A stretch of DNA of 13,990 nucleotides from NCBI GenBank assembly GCA_964559435.1, contig CAZLHI010000058.1:1-13990 (forward strand), read 5' to 3'. The notes under the pieces were generated by a model. It saw nothing but the letters and a program-made list of their open reading frames with translations, searched no databases and was not told where the DNA came from. The DNA is from Hebobacterum sp964559435 (GTDB taxonomy: Bacteria; Armatimonadota; Hebobacteria; Hebobacterales; Hebobacteraceae). Below, in pieces: positions 1 through 6,396 of this stretch. A program made the position numbers and the translations under genes. Position 1 is the first letter of the stretch; each line of letters opens with the position of its first letter.

Positions 1-559
1 GGGCGCGGCCGCCGCGGTGACGGCGACGGCCGCGCTGTTGGCGCTGCCAGGGAAGGCGCCCGCGCCGAGCGCGCCGATTGCCCGAAAAACCGCGGCCCCG
101 CCTGCGATCGTCTCGATGCCGCAGACCGCCATCGTGACAGCACGGATTCCTACCGAGATGCGAACTCCGACACCCCCGCCGGGGGCGACCCGGAGCGCGC
201 CGCGGCCAGCGCCGGCCGAAGTGGGGCCGGAGCAGGCCATTAGTCCCACAGTTGTCTCGGTTCCCGTCCACGCGGCTGAACCAGCCGAGTTGGAGAAAGA
301 ACCGGCAATCGAGGCGGCGCCGGTCATGGCTTCGCTCACGACTCGGCCCGAGCCGGCCGGGGGCGTGGTTCTGCTGCTGGGAAGGCCGAAGCCGGCCCCG
401 CGCGCTTCGAGGTGCTATATCGAGGTTTCGCTCCCAGACGGCGCACGGTCGGTATTCGAGAGAGTTGCGAAGCCCAAAGCGCCGGGGGCGCCGCGGGTGA
501 TTCAGGTCAGCTACGAACAAATCGCGCCTCAGCCGAAGGCGCACGATCAAGGAGGTTGA
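1..559 (+). CDS. C-terminal tail of a membrane/exported protein, 5' end outside window (possible M56-type sensor tail)
   Basis: The reading frame is open to the left edge of the window, so this is probably the end of a longer gene. A GTG at 17 is only a nominal internal start. The first visible residues are a small, hydrophobic Ala/Leu/Val stretch like the end of a transmembrane helix. About 110 residues rich in Pro, Ala and Glu follow, with no recognisable fold and the look of an extracytoplasmic linker. The last 60 residues seem more ordered, with alternating hydrophobic strands. I do not recognise a family. The gene ends in GGAGG, which is the ribosome site of the next gene, whose ATG lies 3 bases after this stop, so the two are cotranscribed. 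Because the next protein carries STN-like domains, as does the sensor part of the M56 protein at 9849-12845, this may be the tail of an M56 protease. An anti-sigma factor is an alternative. Coding: fairly sure. Function: unknown. Confidence 0.6.
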   Translation, partial: GAAAAVTATAALLALPGKAPAPSAPIARKTAAPPAIVSMPQTAIVTARIPTEMRTPTPPPGATRSAPRPAPAEVGPEQAISPTVVSVPVHAAEPAELEKEPAIEAAPVMASLTTRPEPAGGVVLLLGRPKPAPRASRCYIEVSLPDGARSVFERVAKPKAPGAPRVIQVSYEQIAPQPKAHDQGG

Positions 560-562
560 GCG

Positions 563-1825
563 ATGACTAGGCTCTTGCTGTGGCTGGGAGTTGCTTGTGT
601 GGTGCTGCTGGCAGCAGTAGGCCGCATCTCTGTGATGGCCGCCGAGGCACAGCCGACCACCGGCGCGGACGAAGACGCAACGCTCACCCAGGCAGACTTG
701 GAGATCAGGAAGGCCGAGCTCCGCGTGCGGTGGGCGGAGGAGAAGCTGGCCGACGCGCAGGCCGAGGTCGATGCAGGGACGGCGGATAGGGCGGCGGTCA
801 GGGACGCGAAGCGGCACCTCGATCAGGCGAAATTGGCCCTATTGGAGGCACGTCTGAAGGCTCAGGAGTGGGAAAGCCAGAGGGTCACCGTGGAGTTGAA
901 GGAGGCCACGCTGGAGGACGCGCTGCGTCTGCTCTTCAAGGACACTCCGTACTCGTGTGTGTTGAGCCCCGAGATCGGACGCCTCGCGCTCGATCCTCTG
1001 AGCATCCGTCTGAAGGAGGTCGATCTGCAGACGGCCGTGCGGGTGATCTGCGACACCTACGACCTGCTCTACAGGAAAGAAGACACCATCTACTACTTCT
1101 TCCCCCGCTTCGACGTTGTCACTGTTGGTGGGCGCAAGGTGCCCTTGCTCGGCACGATCGAAGTGCCACACGGCGGGGCGGAGCTGAGCTTCTCGAGGTC
1201 CCCCGGCCCGGGCGAAGTGTCCCCCAGCATGATCGTGAGAACGGCCAGCGACGCCGCATCTGAGGCGCGCACACGCATGCTGCTCGGGAAGCTCGCCCGC
1301 TTCGACGAACCTGTCGATCTCGAGGTGAAGGACGCAACTCTCGCGGAGGTCGCTGAGAAGCTGTCCCTGCCGCGTCCAGACGGCGCAGGCTGGATGACGA
1401 AGATCGTGGTGCATCCGGCTGTCCCCGAGGACATCCGGGTGACGGCCCAAGTCTATGGGATGCGCAGACCTGAACTCGTACTGATGCTGGCCGAGCAGGC
1501 CAACCTCGATGTGAGAGTGACTCCGACTCCGTCGGAGCCCGGCGCGGGTGTCGTCCATATCCTCCCTAAGCCACAGTTGAGGGTCTACGGCACCGGCGTG
1601 GGACGGCTCTTGATGGAGACGCCCGATGGCCAGCAGCTGTGGATGGAAAGCTCCGTCGTGGACGCGCTGCGCGACTGGGAAGCCGAGACAGGTGAGACCA
1701 TAGCGAGCTTCGGGCTCCGATTGTGTCCGGAGTGCCAGCAAGGCATGATGATGCACTGGGTCTTCTGTCCGCACTGTGGGACGAAGCTGCCCTGCGACGA
1801 GGAGGTCGGCGCGGAAGCCAAATAG
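563..1825 (+). CDS. Secreted protein with coiled coil, two STN-like domains and a C-terminal zinc ribbon
   Basis: This 420-residue protein starts at an ATG 7 bases after GGAGG. Residues 1 to about 28 form a signal peptide (Arg-3, then a Leu/Val-rich core, with possible cleavage near VMA-A). Residues 45-105 are heptad-like and charged, probably a coiled coil. Residues about 107-190 resemble an STN domain (secretin and TonB N-terminus short domain): beta-helix-beta segments beginning VTVELKEATLEDALRLL. Residues about 250-340 look like a second such domain, starting VDLEVKDATLAEVAEKL. The C-terminus has a zinc-ribbon pattern, Cys388-x2-Cys391 and Cys402-x2-Cys405. There is no secretin pore domain, so it is not a complete secretin. 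STN domains usually mediate protein or ligand contacts in the periplasm, and a partner role for the upstream gene product is inferred. A zinc ribbon behind a signal peptide is odd, since such ribbons are usually cytoplasmic. The N-terminus could instead be an uncleaved anchor. The exact function is unknown. Confidence 0.75.
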   Translation: MTRLLLWLGVACVVLLAAVGRISVMAAEAQPTTGADEDATLTQADLEIRKAELRVRWAEEKLADAQAEVDAGTADRAAVRDAKRHLDQAKLALLEARLKAQEWESQRVTVELKEATLEDALRLLFKDTPYSCVLSPEIGRLALDPLSIRLKEVDLQTAVRVICDTYDLLYRKEDTIYYFFPRFDVVTVGGRKVPLLGTIEVPHGGAELSFSRSPGPGEVSPSMIVRTASDAASEARTRMLLGKLARFDEPVDLEVKDATLAEVAEKLSLPRPDGAGWMTKIVVHPAVPEDIRVTAQVYGMRRPELVLMLAEQANLDVRVTPTPSEPGAGVVHILPKPQLRVYGTGVGRLLMETPDGQQLWMESSVVDALRDWEAETGETIASFGLRLCPECQQGMMMHWVFCPHCGTKLPCDEEVGAEAK

Positions 1826-1828
1826 GCT

Positions 1829-1902
1829 GGGGACTCCCTTGCGTCCCCGTAGCAGCGGGCGGCCCCACATCAATGGCGGCCGCCCGCAGGTGTAACGGGG
1901 AC
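1829..1902. terminator. Hairpins between convergent genes, probable bidirectional terminator
   Basis: The 90-base gap between the zinc-ribbon gene (plus) and xylB (minus) holds two hairpins. The first pairs GGGGAC (1829-1834) with GTCCCC (1843-1848). The second is a perfect 10-bp GC stem, GCGGGCGGCC (1855-1864) with GGCCGCCCGC (1878-1887), and three more pairs (CCA/TGG) can form in its loop. A second GGGGAC at 1897-1902 could compete for the same GTCCCC. No T-tract follows on either strand, so this is not a canonical intrinsic terminator. The position between converging genes is the main argument for termination. Confidence 0.55.
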
Positions 1903-1915
1903 GATTTGTCCGTCG

Positions 1916-3457
1916 CTAGCTGGTCTTCTCTACCACCTTCGCCGTCCTGGCGAAGTGGCGCTTGAGGGAGCGGTAGAGGCCGCGGTAGATCGGATAGTAC
2001 TTGTTGTAGACGGCTGAGGCCTTGCGGTTGGGCCGCACCGGCTCCTTGGTGCGGACCGTTGCGGCGCAGGCGGCCGGCACATCGGGCCACACGCCGCCGG
2101 CGACGCCGCCAAGCAGGGCCGCGCCGAAGGCGGCCCCTTCGTCTATCGCCATCGCGACGAGAGGAGCGCGGAAGACGTCGCTCTGCATCTGACGCCAGAA
2201 GGGGCTGCGCGAGCCGCCGCCCGTGTTGCGAATCTCGTTGAGCGGAAGGTTCATCTCTTTGAAGATTTCGAGCGAGTCGCGCAGGCCGTAGCAGACCCCT
2301 TCCATGATGGCGCGGGCCATATGAGCCTTCGTGTGGCGCAGGCCCAGGCCCATGAACACACCGCGGGCGTTCGGGTCGGCGTGCGGCGTGCGCTCTCCCG
2401 TCATATACGGCAGGAAGATCAGGCCTTCCGAGCCGAGAGGCGCGGTCGCCGCCTTGGCCGTGATGATCTCATAGGGATCGACGCCGCGGCGCTCGGCTTC
2501 GGCCTTCTCCTCGCCGCACAGCTCGTCGCGGAACCAGCGCAGAGAGCCGCCCGCCATGAGCATCACGCCCATCGCGTGCCACTGGCCCGGCACCGCGTGG
2601 CAGAAGGTGTGCACCCGCAGCTTGGGGTCCATCTTGGGCGCGTTCATCGGAGAGAAGACCGTGCCCGAGGTGCCCACCGACACCTGGACGATCCCCTCCT
2701 CGATCACGCCGTTGCCGACCGCGCTACAGGCGTTGTCGCCGCCTCCGCCGGCGATGGGCAGGCCGGCGGGCAGGCCCGTCTCCTCGGCCGCGCGCTGGCA
2801 CACCGAGGTCGAGGCCACCGGCGACTCGTACACCTTCGGCACCATCTCTCGCGTGAGGCCGAGGCCGCTCAGCATCACCTCCGACCAGTCGCGCTTGGCC
2901 ACGTTGAGCAGCGACGTGCCGGCCGCGTCCGAGACCTCTGTCGCGAACTCGCCGCTAAGCCGATAGCGGACGTAATCCTTCGGCAGGAGCACCATGCGGA
3001 GCTTCTCGTACTTATCGGGCTCGTTGTCCCTGAGCCACACGATCTTCGGCGCCTGGAAGCCGGTGAGCACCGGGTTGAGCGTCTCCTCGACGACCTTCTC
3101 GAAGCCGACTCTGTCGTGAATCCAGTCGCATTGGGCGGCCGTTCGCTGGTCGCACCACAGCAGCGCCTCGCGGATCACGTTCCCGTCCTCGTCGAGAAAG
3201 ACCGAGCCGTGCTGCTGTCCCGACAGGCCGAGCCCGCGCACTTCGTCGGGCCGCGTTCCTGACGCGGCGAGGACGTCTCTGATCGCGGCGACGGTGGCGC
3301 GCCACCAGTCGGCGGGGTCCTGCTCGGCCCAGCCGGGCCGCGGCGTGTGCAGGGGGTACTCGTGGGTGGACCGCGCCACCACGGCTCCCGCTGAGTCGAT
3401 CAGCACGGCCTTCGTTCCCGTTGTTCCCACGTCGATTCCCATCAGATAGTCGGGCAT
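1916..3457 (-). CDS. xylB: Xylulokinase (FGGY family carbohydrate kinase)
   Basis: Phosphorylates D-xylulose at O5 using ATP in the cytoplasm, feeding the pentose phosphate pathway. The 513-residue length fits the family (about 480-520). Seen in order: the N-terminal phosphate loop MGIDVGTTGTK; a GLSGQQHG motif near residue 85, where E. coli has GQMHG and which marks xylulokinases among FGGY kinases; the GGGGDNA motif with the probable catalytic base Asp241; the YMTGERTPH segment; and the C-terminal ATP-site motif NTGGGSRSPFWRQ. The chosen start is the ATG at 3457, just before the fold begins, with GGAG 11 bases upstream. An ATG at 3478, in an ATGA overlap with the preceding stop, would add seven residues but has no ribosome site. 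It is the last gene of the thi-headed operon, and no xylose isomerase or sugar transporter is nearby, so the true sugar substrate is open. Family assignment is firm; substrate is likely. Confidence 0.92.
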   Translation of the reverse strand: MPDYLMGIDVGTTGTKAVLIDSAGAVVARSTHEYPLHTPRPGWAEQDPADWWRATVAAIRDVLAASGTRPDEVRGLGLSGQQHGSVFLDEDGNVIREALLWCDQRTAAQCDWIHDRVGFEKVVEETLNPVLTGFQAPKIVWLRDNEPDKYEKLRMVLLPKDYVRYRLSGEFATEVSDAAGTSLLNVAKRDWSEVMLSGLGLTREMVPKVYESPVASTSVCQRAAEETGLPAGLPIAGGGGDNACSAVGNGVIEEGIVQVSVGTSGTVFSPMNAPKMDPKLRVHTFCHAVPGQWHAMGVMLMAGGSLRWFRDELCGEEKAEAERRGVDPYEIITAKAATAPLGSEGLIFLPYMTGERTPHADPNARGVFMGLGLRHTKAHMARAIMEGVCYGLRDSLEIFKEMNLPLNEIRNTGGGSRSPFWRQMQSDVFRAPLVAMAIDEGAAFGAALLGGVAGGVWPDVPAACAATVRTKEPVRPNRKASAVYNKYYPIYRGLYRSLKRHFARTAKVVEKTS

Positions 3458-3474
3458 TGGGTCGCAGTCTCCGA

Positions 3475-3939
3475 TCATGCGGCGGCGCGGGTGCGCGCCG
3501 GCAGAAATGTGCTCGGCCAGATCAAGACCTGTAGGGCCAGGAGCAGCATTATCGCGTCGCGCACGAGCAGGTCCCAGCCCAGCTTGTTATCACCCATGAA
3601 CGGGAAGAAGCACCCGCACTCTATCTCGAGGCCTCGCATGAGCGCGAGAAATCCGGCCGCGATGAACATACCAAGCATCCCGGCGATGACAAGGGCACTG
3701 CTCCGCGGGATGATGCCGATGACCAAGAAGACGCCGGCCACGAGCTCTATCCACGGCATGGTGACGCCGACGAGGTCGATCATGTCGGCATGGATGATCC
3801 GATAGCCATACACAAGTCGGGCGAACTCGTCCGGCCGCAGGAGCTTCGGATAGCTCGTATAGATGAAGATGCCGCCGAGCACGAGTCGGCACAGCGCACC
3901 CGCAGCGGGGTGGCTCAGGACGGCCCTGGCTCCCCTCAC
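3475..3939 (-). CDS. MauE/DoxX-like four-helix membrane protein with CxC motif
   Basis: A 154-residue integral membrane protein with about four hydrophobic segments. The first (ALCRLVLGGIFIYTSYPKLL) is typical of the DoxX/MauE superfamily, including the helix-capping 'PKLLRPDEF' type sequence. A cysteine pair, Cys108-Gly-Cys110 in IECGCFF, sits between helices 3 and 4 and resembles the CGC motif of MauE-type proteins linked to envelope thiol-disulfide chemistry. The start chosen is a GTG at 3939 forming a GTGA overlap with the rhodanese stop, which implies translational coupling. An upstream start at 3981 would add 14 Arg/Gly-rich residues lying inside the rhodanese gene and looks spurious. 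It ends in a second overlap with a possible xylB start. Neighbours are a membrane-anchored rhodanese and a DUF1573 protein, both with cysteine motifs. The function is inferred as accessory to exported sulfur or thiol handling; no substrate can be named. Confidence 0.8.
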   Translation of the reverse strand: MRGARAVLSHPAAGALCRLVLGGIFIYTSYPKLLRPDEFARLVYGYRIIHADMIDLVGVTMPWIELVAGVFLVIGIIPRSSALVIAGMLGMFIAAGFLALMRGLEIECGCFFPFMGDNKLGWDLLVRDAIMLLLALQVLIWPSTFLPARTRAAA

Positions 3940-4472
3940 GGCTCGGCCCCGCCGGCGGCCGGGCCGCCCGCGTCCAGCCAAGCCCGCCAGCCCGGCTCGA
4001 ACACGTAAGTCTCCGAGAAGCCGAACTCGACGAGGCGTTCAGCGATGTCTATCGAGTCTGAGCACTCGACTCCGTCGCAGTAGATGATGACGCGCTCCGC
4101 CTCTTCCACGCGCGCTACGACTCGTGCGAAGTAGTCATCAAACTCGCGGGCGGGCACGTTGAGCGCGCCGGGGAGGTGAGACTCGGCGTAGTCTTCCGGC
4201 GGCCGGGCGTCGAGGAACAGAGCCGATCCAGTGTCGAAGGCATCCCTGGCCTCGGCAAGATCGACGCCCCGGACCCCAGGGGGGAGAGGCACGACCTCGC
4301 TGAGTCGGGCCGCCCCCTGTATGCTCGCGGGAAGCAGAGGGATACCGCGGGGAGAGAAGTGGTTTACGGCGACGCCCACGGCGGCACTGCCCACGACCAG
4401 GGCGAGCGCGCCCGCGAGCACGCCCGTGAGGTGGGTCTGGCCGGCGCTATTCGGGCTTTGCTGCCGCGTCAT
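3936..4472 (-). CDS. Membrane-anchored, probably periplasmic rhodanese-domain protein
   Basis: A 178-residue protein from the ATG at 4472. Residues 14-36 form one hydrophobic helix after a polar, positively charged N-terminus, which predicts an inside-N, outside-C topology. Residues about 65-172 are a single rhodanese domain: the strand LFLDARPPEDYAESHLPGA, then IIYCDGVECSDS with the candidate catalytic Cys132, and a C-terminal YVFEPGWRAWLDAG typical of the fold. Rhodaneses carry a persulfide or act on related thiol chemistry. The active loop here is Cys-Asp-Gly-Val-Glu-Cys, more acidic than the usual basic sulfurtransferase loop and with a second cysteine (Cys137), so a redox or non-thiosulfate role is possible. 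The start is ambiguous: two more in-frame ATGs at 4493 and 4514 occur because the region is a 21-bp tandem repeat shared with the end of the DUF1573 gene. The 4472 start gives the shortest overlap (26 bp). Confidence 0.82.
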   Translation of the reverse strand: MTRQQSPNSAGQTHLTGVLAGALALVVGSAAVGVAVNHFSPRGIPLLPASIQGAARLSEVVPLPPGVRGVDLAEARDAFDTGSALFLDARPPEDYAESHLPGALNVPAREFDDYFARVVARVEEAERVIIYCDGVECSDSIDIAERLVEFGFSETYVFEPGWRAWLDAGGPAAGGAEP

Positions 4473-5292
4473 CGGCCTTTGCTGCCGCGTCATCGGCCTT
4501 TGCTGCCGCGTCATCGGCCTTCGCCGCGGCCACCTTGCCGTAGACTGAGATCTGGAATTCCTTCGTATGCTCCAGGTCTGTGCGGACTTTGACCTTTGCC
4601 CTCAGGCGTCCGGGCTCGTTGACAGGACCAATGTCGATCGCGAGCTTGTACCCCGGTCGGTCCTCGCCGAGAGGACGCGGGGCCCCGACGCGGACTGCGG
4701 GGTTGTCCGACTCGAGACCGAGTATGCTGAAGCCCGTCACATCGACCGGTGTGATCTCCACCAATCGCTGCACGCTTTCGCCGACTTTCAGGCTGCCGAC
4801 ATATACTCCGCGGGGCTTGACTTCGATCTCGACCTTCACTTTGCCCTGGATGGTGAGCGTCACCCGCGGTTGGACGGGGTCGTTCGAATCGACGTGGACG
4901 TGTTTCGCAACGCGGTCGCGGAAGGTGCCAGACCGGAACGTGACCTTGAGGTTCGTCTCCTCGCCGGGCGCCAGCTCGCGCTTTTCCGGCATCGCCGCCG
5001 TGCAGCCGCAGGTGCTCTTCACCTTCCCGATCTTGAGCGGCGCAGCGCCGACGTTGCGGAACTTGAAGAGATGGGTGACCTCCTCGTGCTGGTACATCGT
5101 GCCGAAGTCGAAGATCGTCTCCTCAAACTCGATCCGCGCGAACACCTCGTCTGCCGCTGTCGCCTGCGCCGCCAGCGGCGCAATGCTGGCGACAAGTAAG
5201 AGGGCGACCACGGGGACGCCCATAAGCAGGAACGTCAGGAAAGTCGCCTCGTCCCTGTCATCCACAGTCATGCCCTCCATTTCCTGCATCAC
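4447..5292 (-). CDS. DUF1573 family exported protein
   Basis: About 281 residues. Residues 17-47 contain a hydrophobic signal or anchor helix ending in AQATAADE. Residues about 52-140 match the DUF1573 Ig-like fold: FDFGTMYQHEEVTHLFKFRNVG, then the hallmark STCGCT with Cys95 and Cys97, then LAPGEETNLKVTF and HVDSNDPVQPRVTLTIQG. A second beta-rich domain covers about 150-255. The tail is an Ala/Asp/Lys repeat from the 21-bp array. DUF1573 proteins are secreted or surface proteins common in Planctomycetota and Bacteroidota and have no established activity. The start is uncertain: GTG 5292, ATG 5289, ATG 5280, ATG 5271 and GTG 5265 are all in frame. The AGGA near 5302 suits the first two, and GGAGG near 5273-5277 suits the GTG at 5265. 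It follows thiL by 3 bases, so it is in the same transcript. The link to thiamine is not obvious; the link to the following rhodanese and MauE/DoxX genes through cysteine motifs is more likely. Confidence 0.85.
   Translation of the reverse strand: MMQEMEGMTVDDRDEATFLTFLLMGVPVVALLLVASIAPLAAQATAADEVFARIEFEETIFDFGTMYQHEEVTHLFKFRNVGAAPLKIGKVKSTCGCTAAMPEKRELAPGEETNLKVTFRSGTFRDRVAKHVHVDSNDPVQPRVTLTIQGKVKVEIEVKPRGVYVGSLKVGESVQRLVEITPVDVTGFSILGLESDNPAVRVGAPRPLGEDRPGYKLAIDIGPVNEPGRLRAKVKVRTDLEHTKEFQISVYGKVAAAKADDAAAKADDAAAKADDAAAKPE
4456..4518. repeat. Three perfect 21-bp tandem repeats encoding two proteins in two frames
   Basis: Three identical 21-base units lie at 4456-4476, 4477-4497 and 4498-4518; a fourth begins but degenerates after 4521. 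Because 21 is divisible by three, the array stays in frame in every reading. On the minus strand it encodes the AAKADDA-type repeats at the C-terminus of the DUF1573 protein and, in another frame, repeated MTRQQRP units carrying three possible starts of the rhodanese gene. Confidence 0.95.
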
Positions 5293-5295
5293 AAT

Positions 5296-6339
5296 TCAGT
5301 CCTGACCCGCCTCCTTAGCGGGCGCTGCAAAATGATCGAAGCCCTTGCCCAAGGGCAGCTCTCTTCCGTCGCCATCCAAGATCGTGACTTCTTCCTCGGC
5401 CACGATTTCGCCTATCACCGTCACTTGCGTGTCGGCGGTATCGGAAACCGCGGCCGCCACCTCGGCCACCGCGCCTGGCGGGCACGTGAACAGCAGTTCG
5501 TAGTCCTCGCCGCCGGAGACGGCCAGCCTTAGGTCGTTGAGGCCCAGGCGGTTGGCCACATGGCAGCAGGCTCGATGGATCGGTATCGTCTCCGCTCGCA
5601 CGCGGGCACCCACGCCGCTCTGCTGGCACAGCCTGGGCAAGTCCTCCGCCAGGCCGTCGCTCAGGTCCATCATGGCGGTCGCCTTCCCGGTTCTCGCGAT
5701 GGCACGGGCCTGCGCCAGACGCGGCCTGGGCTCGTGGTGCGCTCGGATGGCCTCCGCAAGGAGAGAGCTCCCGACCTCCTGTAGGGCTTGCTCGCGGGCC
5801 GCCAGGCCCGCGGCGGCGACGCCCAGACGGCCGGTTACGAGCAGCGCGTCTCCGGGCTTGGCCCCGCGCCGCAGCAGCAAGCACTCTCGTTCCACCCAAC
5901 CCGTGATGGCGACGTCCACGACGACCGGCCCGGGCGATCCGACCAGGTCGCCCCCCACGAGGGCGGCCCCGTAGCGCGAGGCCGCCGACGCCAGCCCCTC
6001 GGCGATGCCGGCCGCCACCTCCTCCGACAGCCCGCCCGGAGCGGCGAGCGATGCCACGGCGGCCGTCGGACGGCCGCCCATGGCCGCGATGTCGCTGAGG
6101 TTCTGGACCATGGCCTTCCAGCCGACCTGACGGGGCGAGGCCCAATCCCAGCGGAAGTGAATGTCCTCGACCATCATGTCGCAGGCCAGCAGGAGCAGCC
6201 GGTCGTCGGCGGAGTTGATGACGGCCGCGTCGTCGCCGGGGCCTACGGCAACATCGGGGCCCAGAGTTCCTGAGGCAAGCGCTCGGAAGCGCGACACGAG
6301 ACGGTTCTCTCCTACGTCCTTGATCGGCCAGCTATCCAA
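5296..6339 (-). CDS. thiL: Thiamine-monophosphate kinase
   Basis: Phosphorylates thiamine monophosphate to thiamine diphosphate with ATP, the last step of thiamine cofactor synthesis, in the cytoplasm. The 347-residue length is normal. Family motifs in order: VGENRLVSRF at the N-terminus (equivalent to LGEFGLI in other ThiL), VGPGDDAAV with the metal-binding Asp pair, DMMVEDIHFRWDW, NLSDIAAMGG, VGGDLVGSPGPVVVDVAITG, MDLSDGLAEDLPRLC and SGGEDYELLFT. These cover the AIRS/PurM-like N- and C-terminal halves. The start is a TTG at 6339; no ATG lies upstream in frame, the N-terminal motif begins at residue 9, and GAGGGG stands about 9 bases before it. It lies 57 bases after thiC, the largest gap in the operon, and the gap shows no hairpin or promoter that I can defend. 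Assignment is firm. Confidence 0.95.
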   Translation of the reverse strand: MDSWPIKDVGENRLVSRFRALASGTLGPDVAVGPGDDAAVINSADDRLLLLACDMMVEDIHFRWDWASPRQVGWKAMVQNLSDIAAMGGRPTAAVASLAAPGGLSEEVAAGIAEGLASAASRYGAALVGGDLVGSPGPVVVDVAITGWVERECLLLRRGAKPGDALLVTGRLGVAAAGLAAREQALQEVGSSLLAEAIRAHHEPRPRLAQARAIARTGKATAMMDLSDGLAEDLPRLCQQSGVGARVRAETIPIHRACCHVANRLGLNDLRLAVSGGEDYELLFTCPPGAVAEVAAAVSDTADTQVTVIGEIVAEEEVTILDGDGRELPLGKGFDHFAAPAKEAGQD

Positions 6340-6396
6340 TTTCTCGTTCCCCTCTCGTTCGGCCGACGGTTCCCAGCTATCAGCGGTAAGCCGCGC

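Noticed and set aside
839..1873. Long minus-strand reading frame opposite the STN/zinc-ribbon gene
   Set aside because: It is antisense to a well-supported gene with signal peptide and ribosome site, and its product has no recognisable motif. High GC produces such shadow frames.
2321..3262. 313-codon plus-strand frame inside xylB
   Set aside because: Low-complexity His/Arg/Ala-rich product with no motif; xylB on the other strand is unambiguous.
3940..3981. Upstream start of the MauE/DoxX gene at 3981
   Set aside because: The added Arg/Gly-rich residues come from the rhodanese gene's end; the GTGA overlap at 3939 is the better start.
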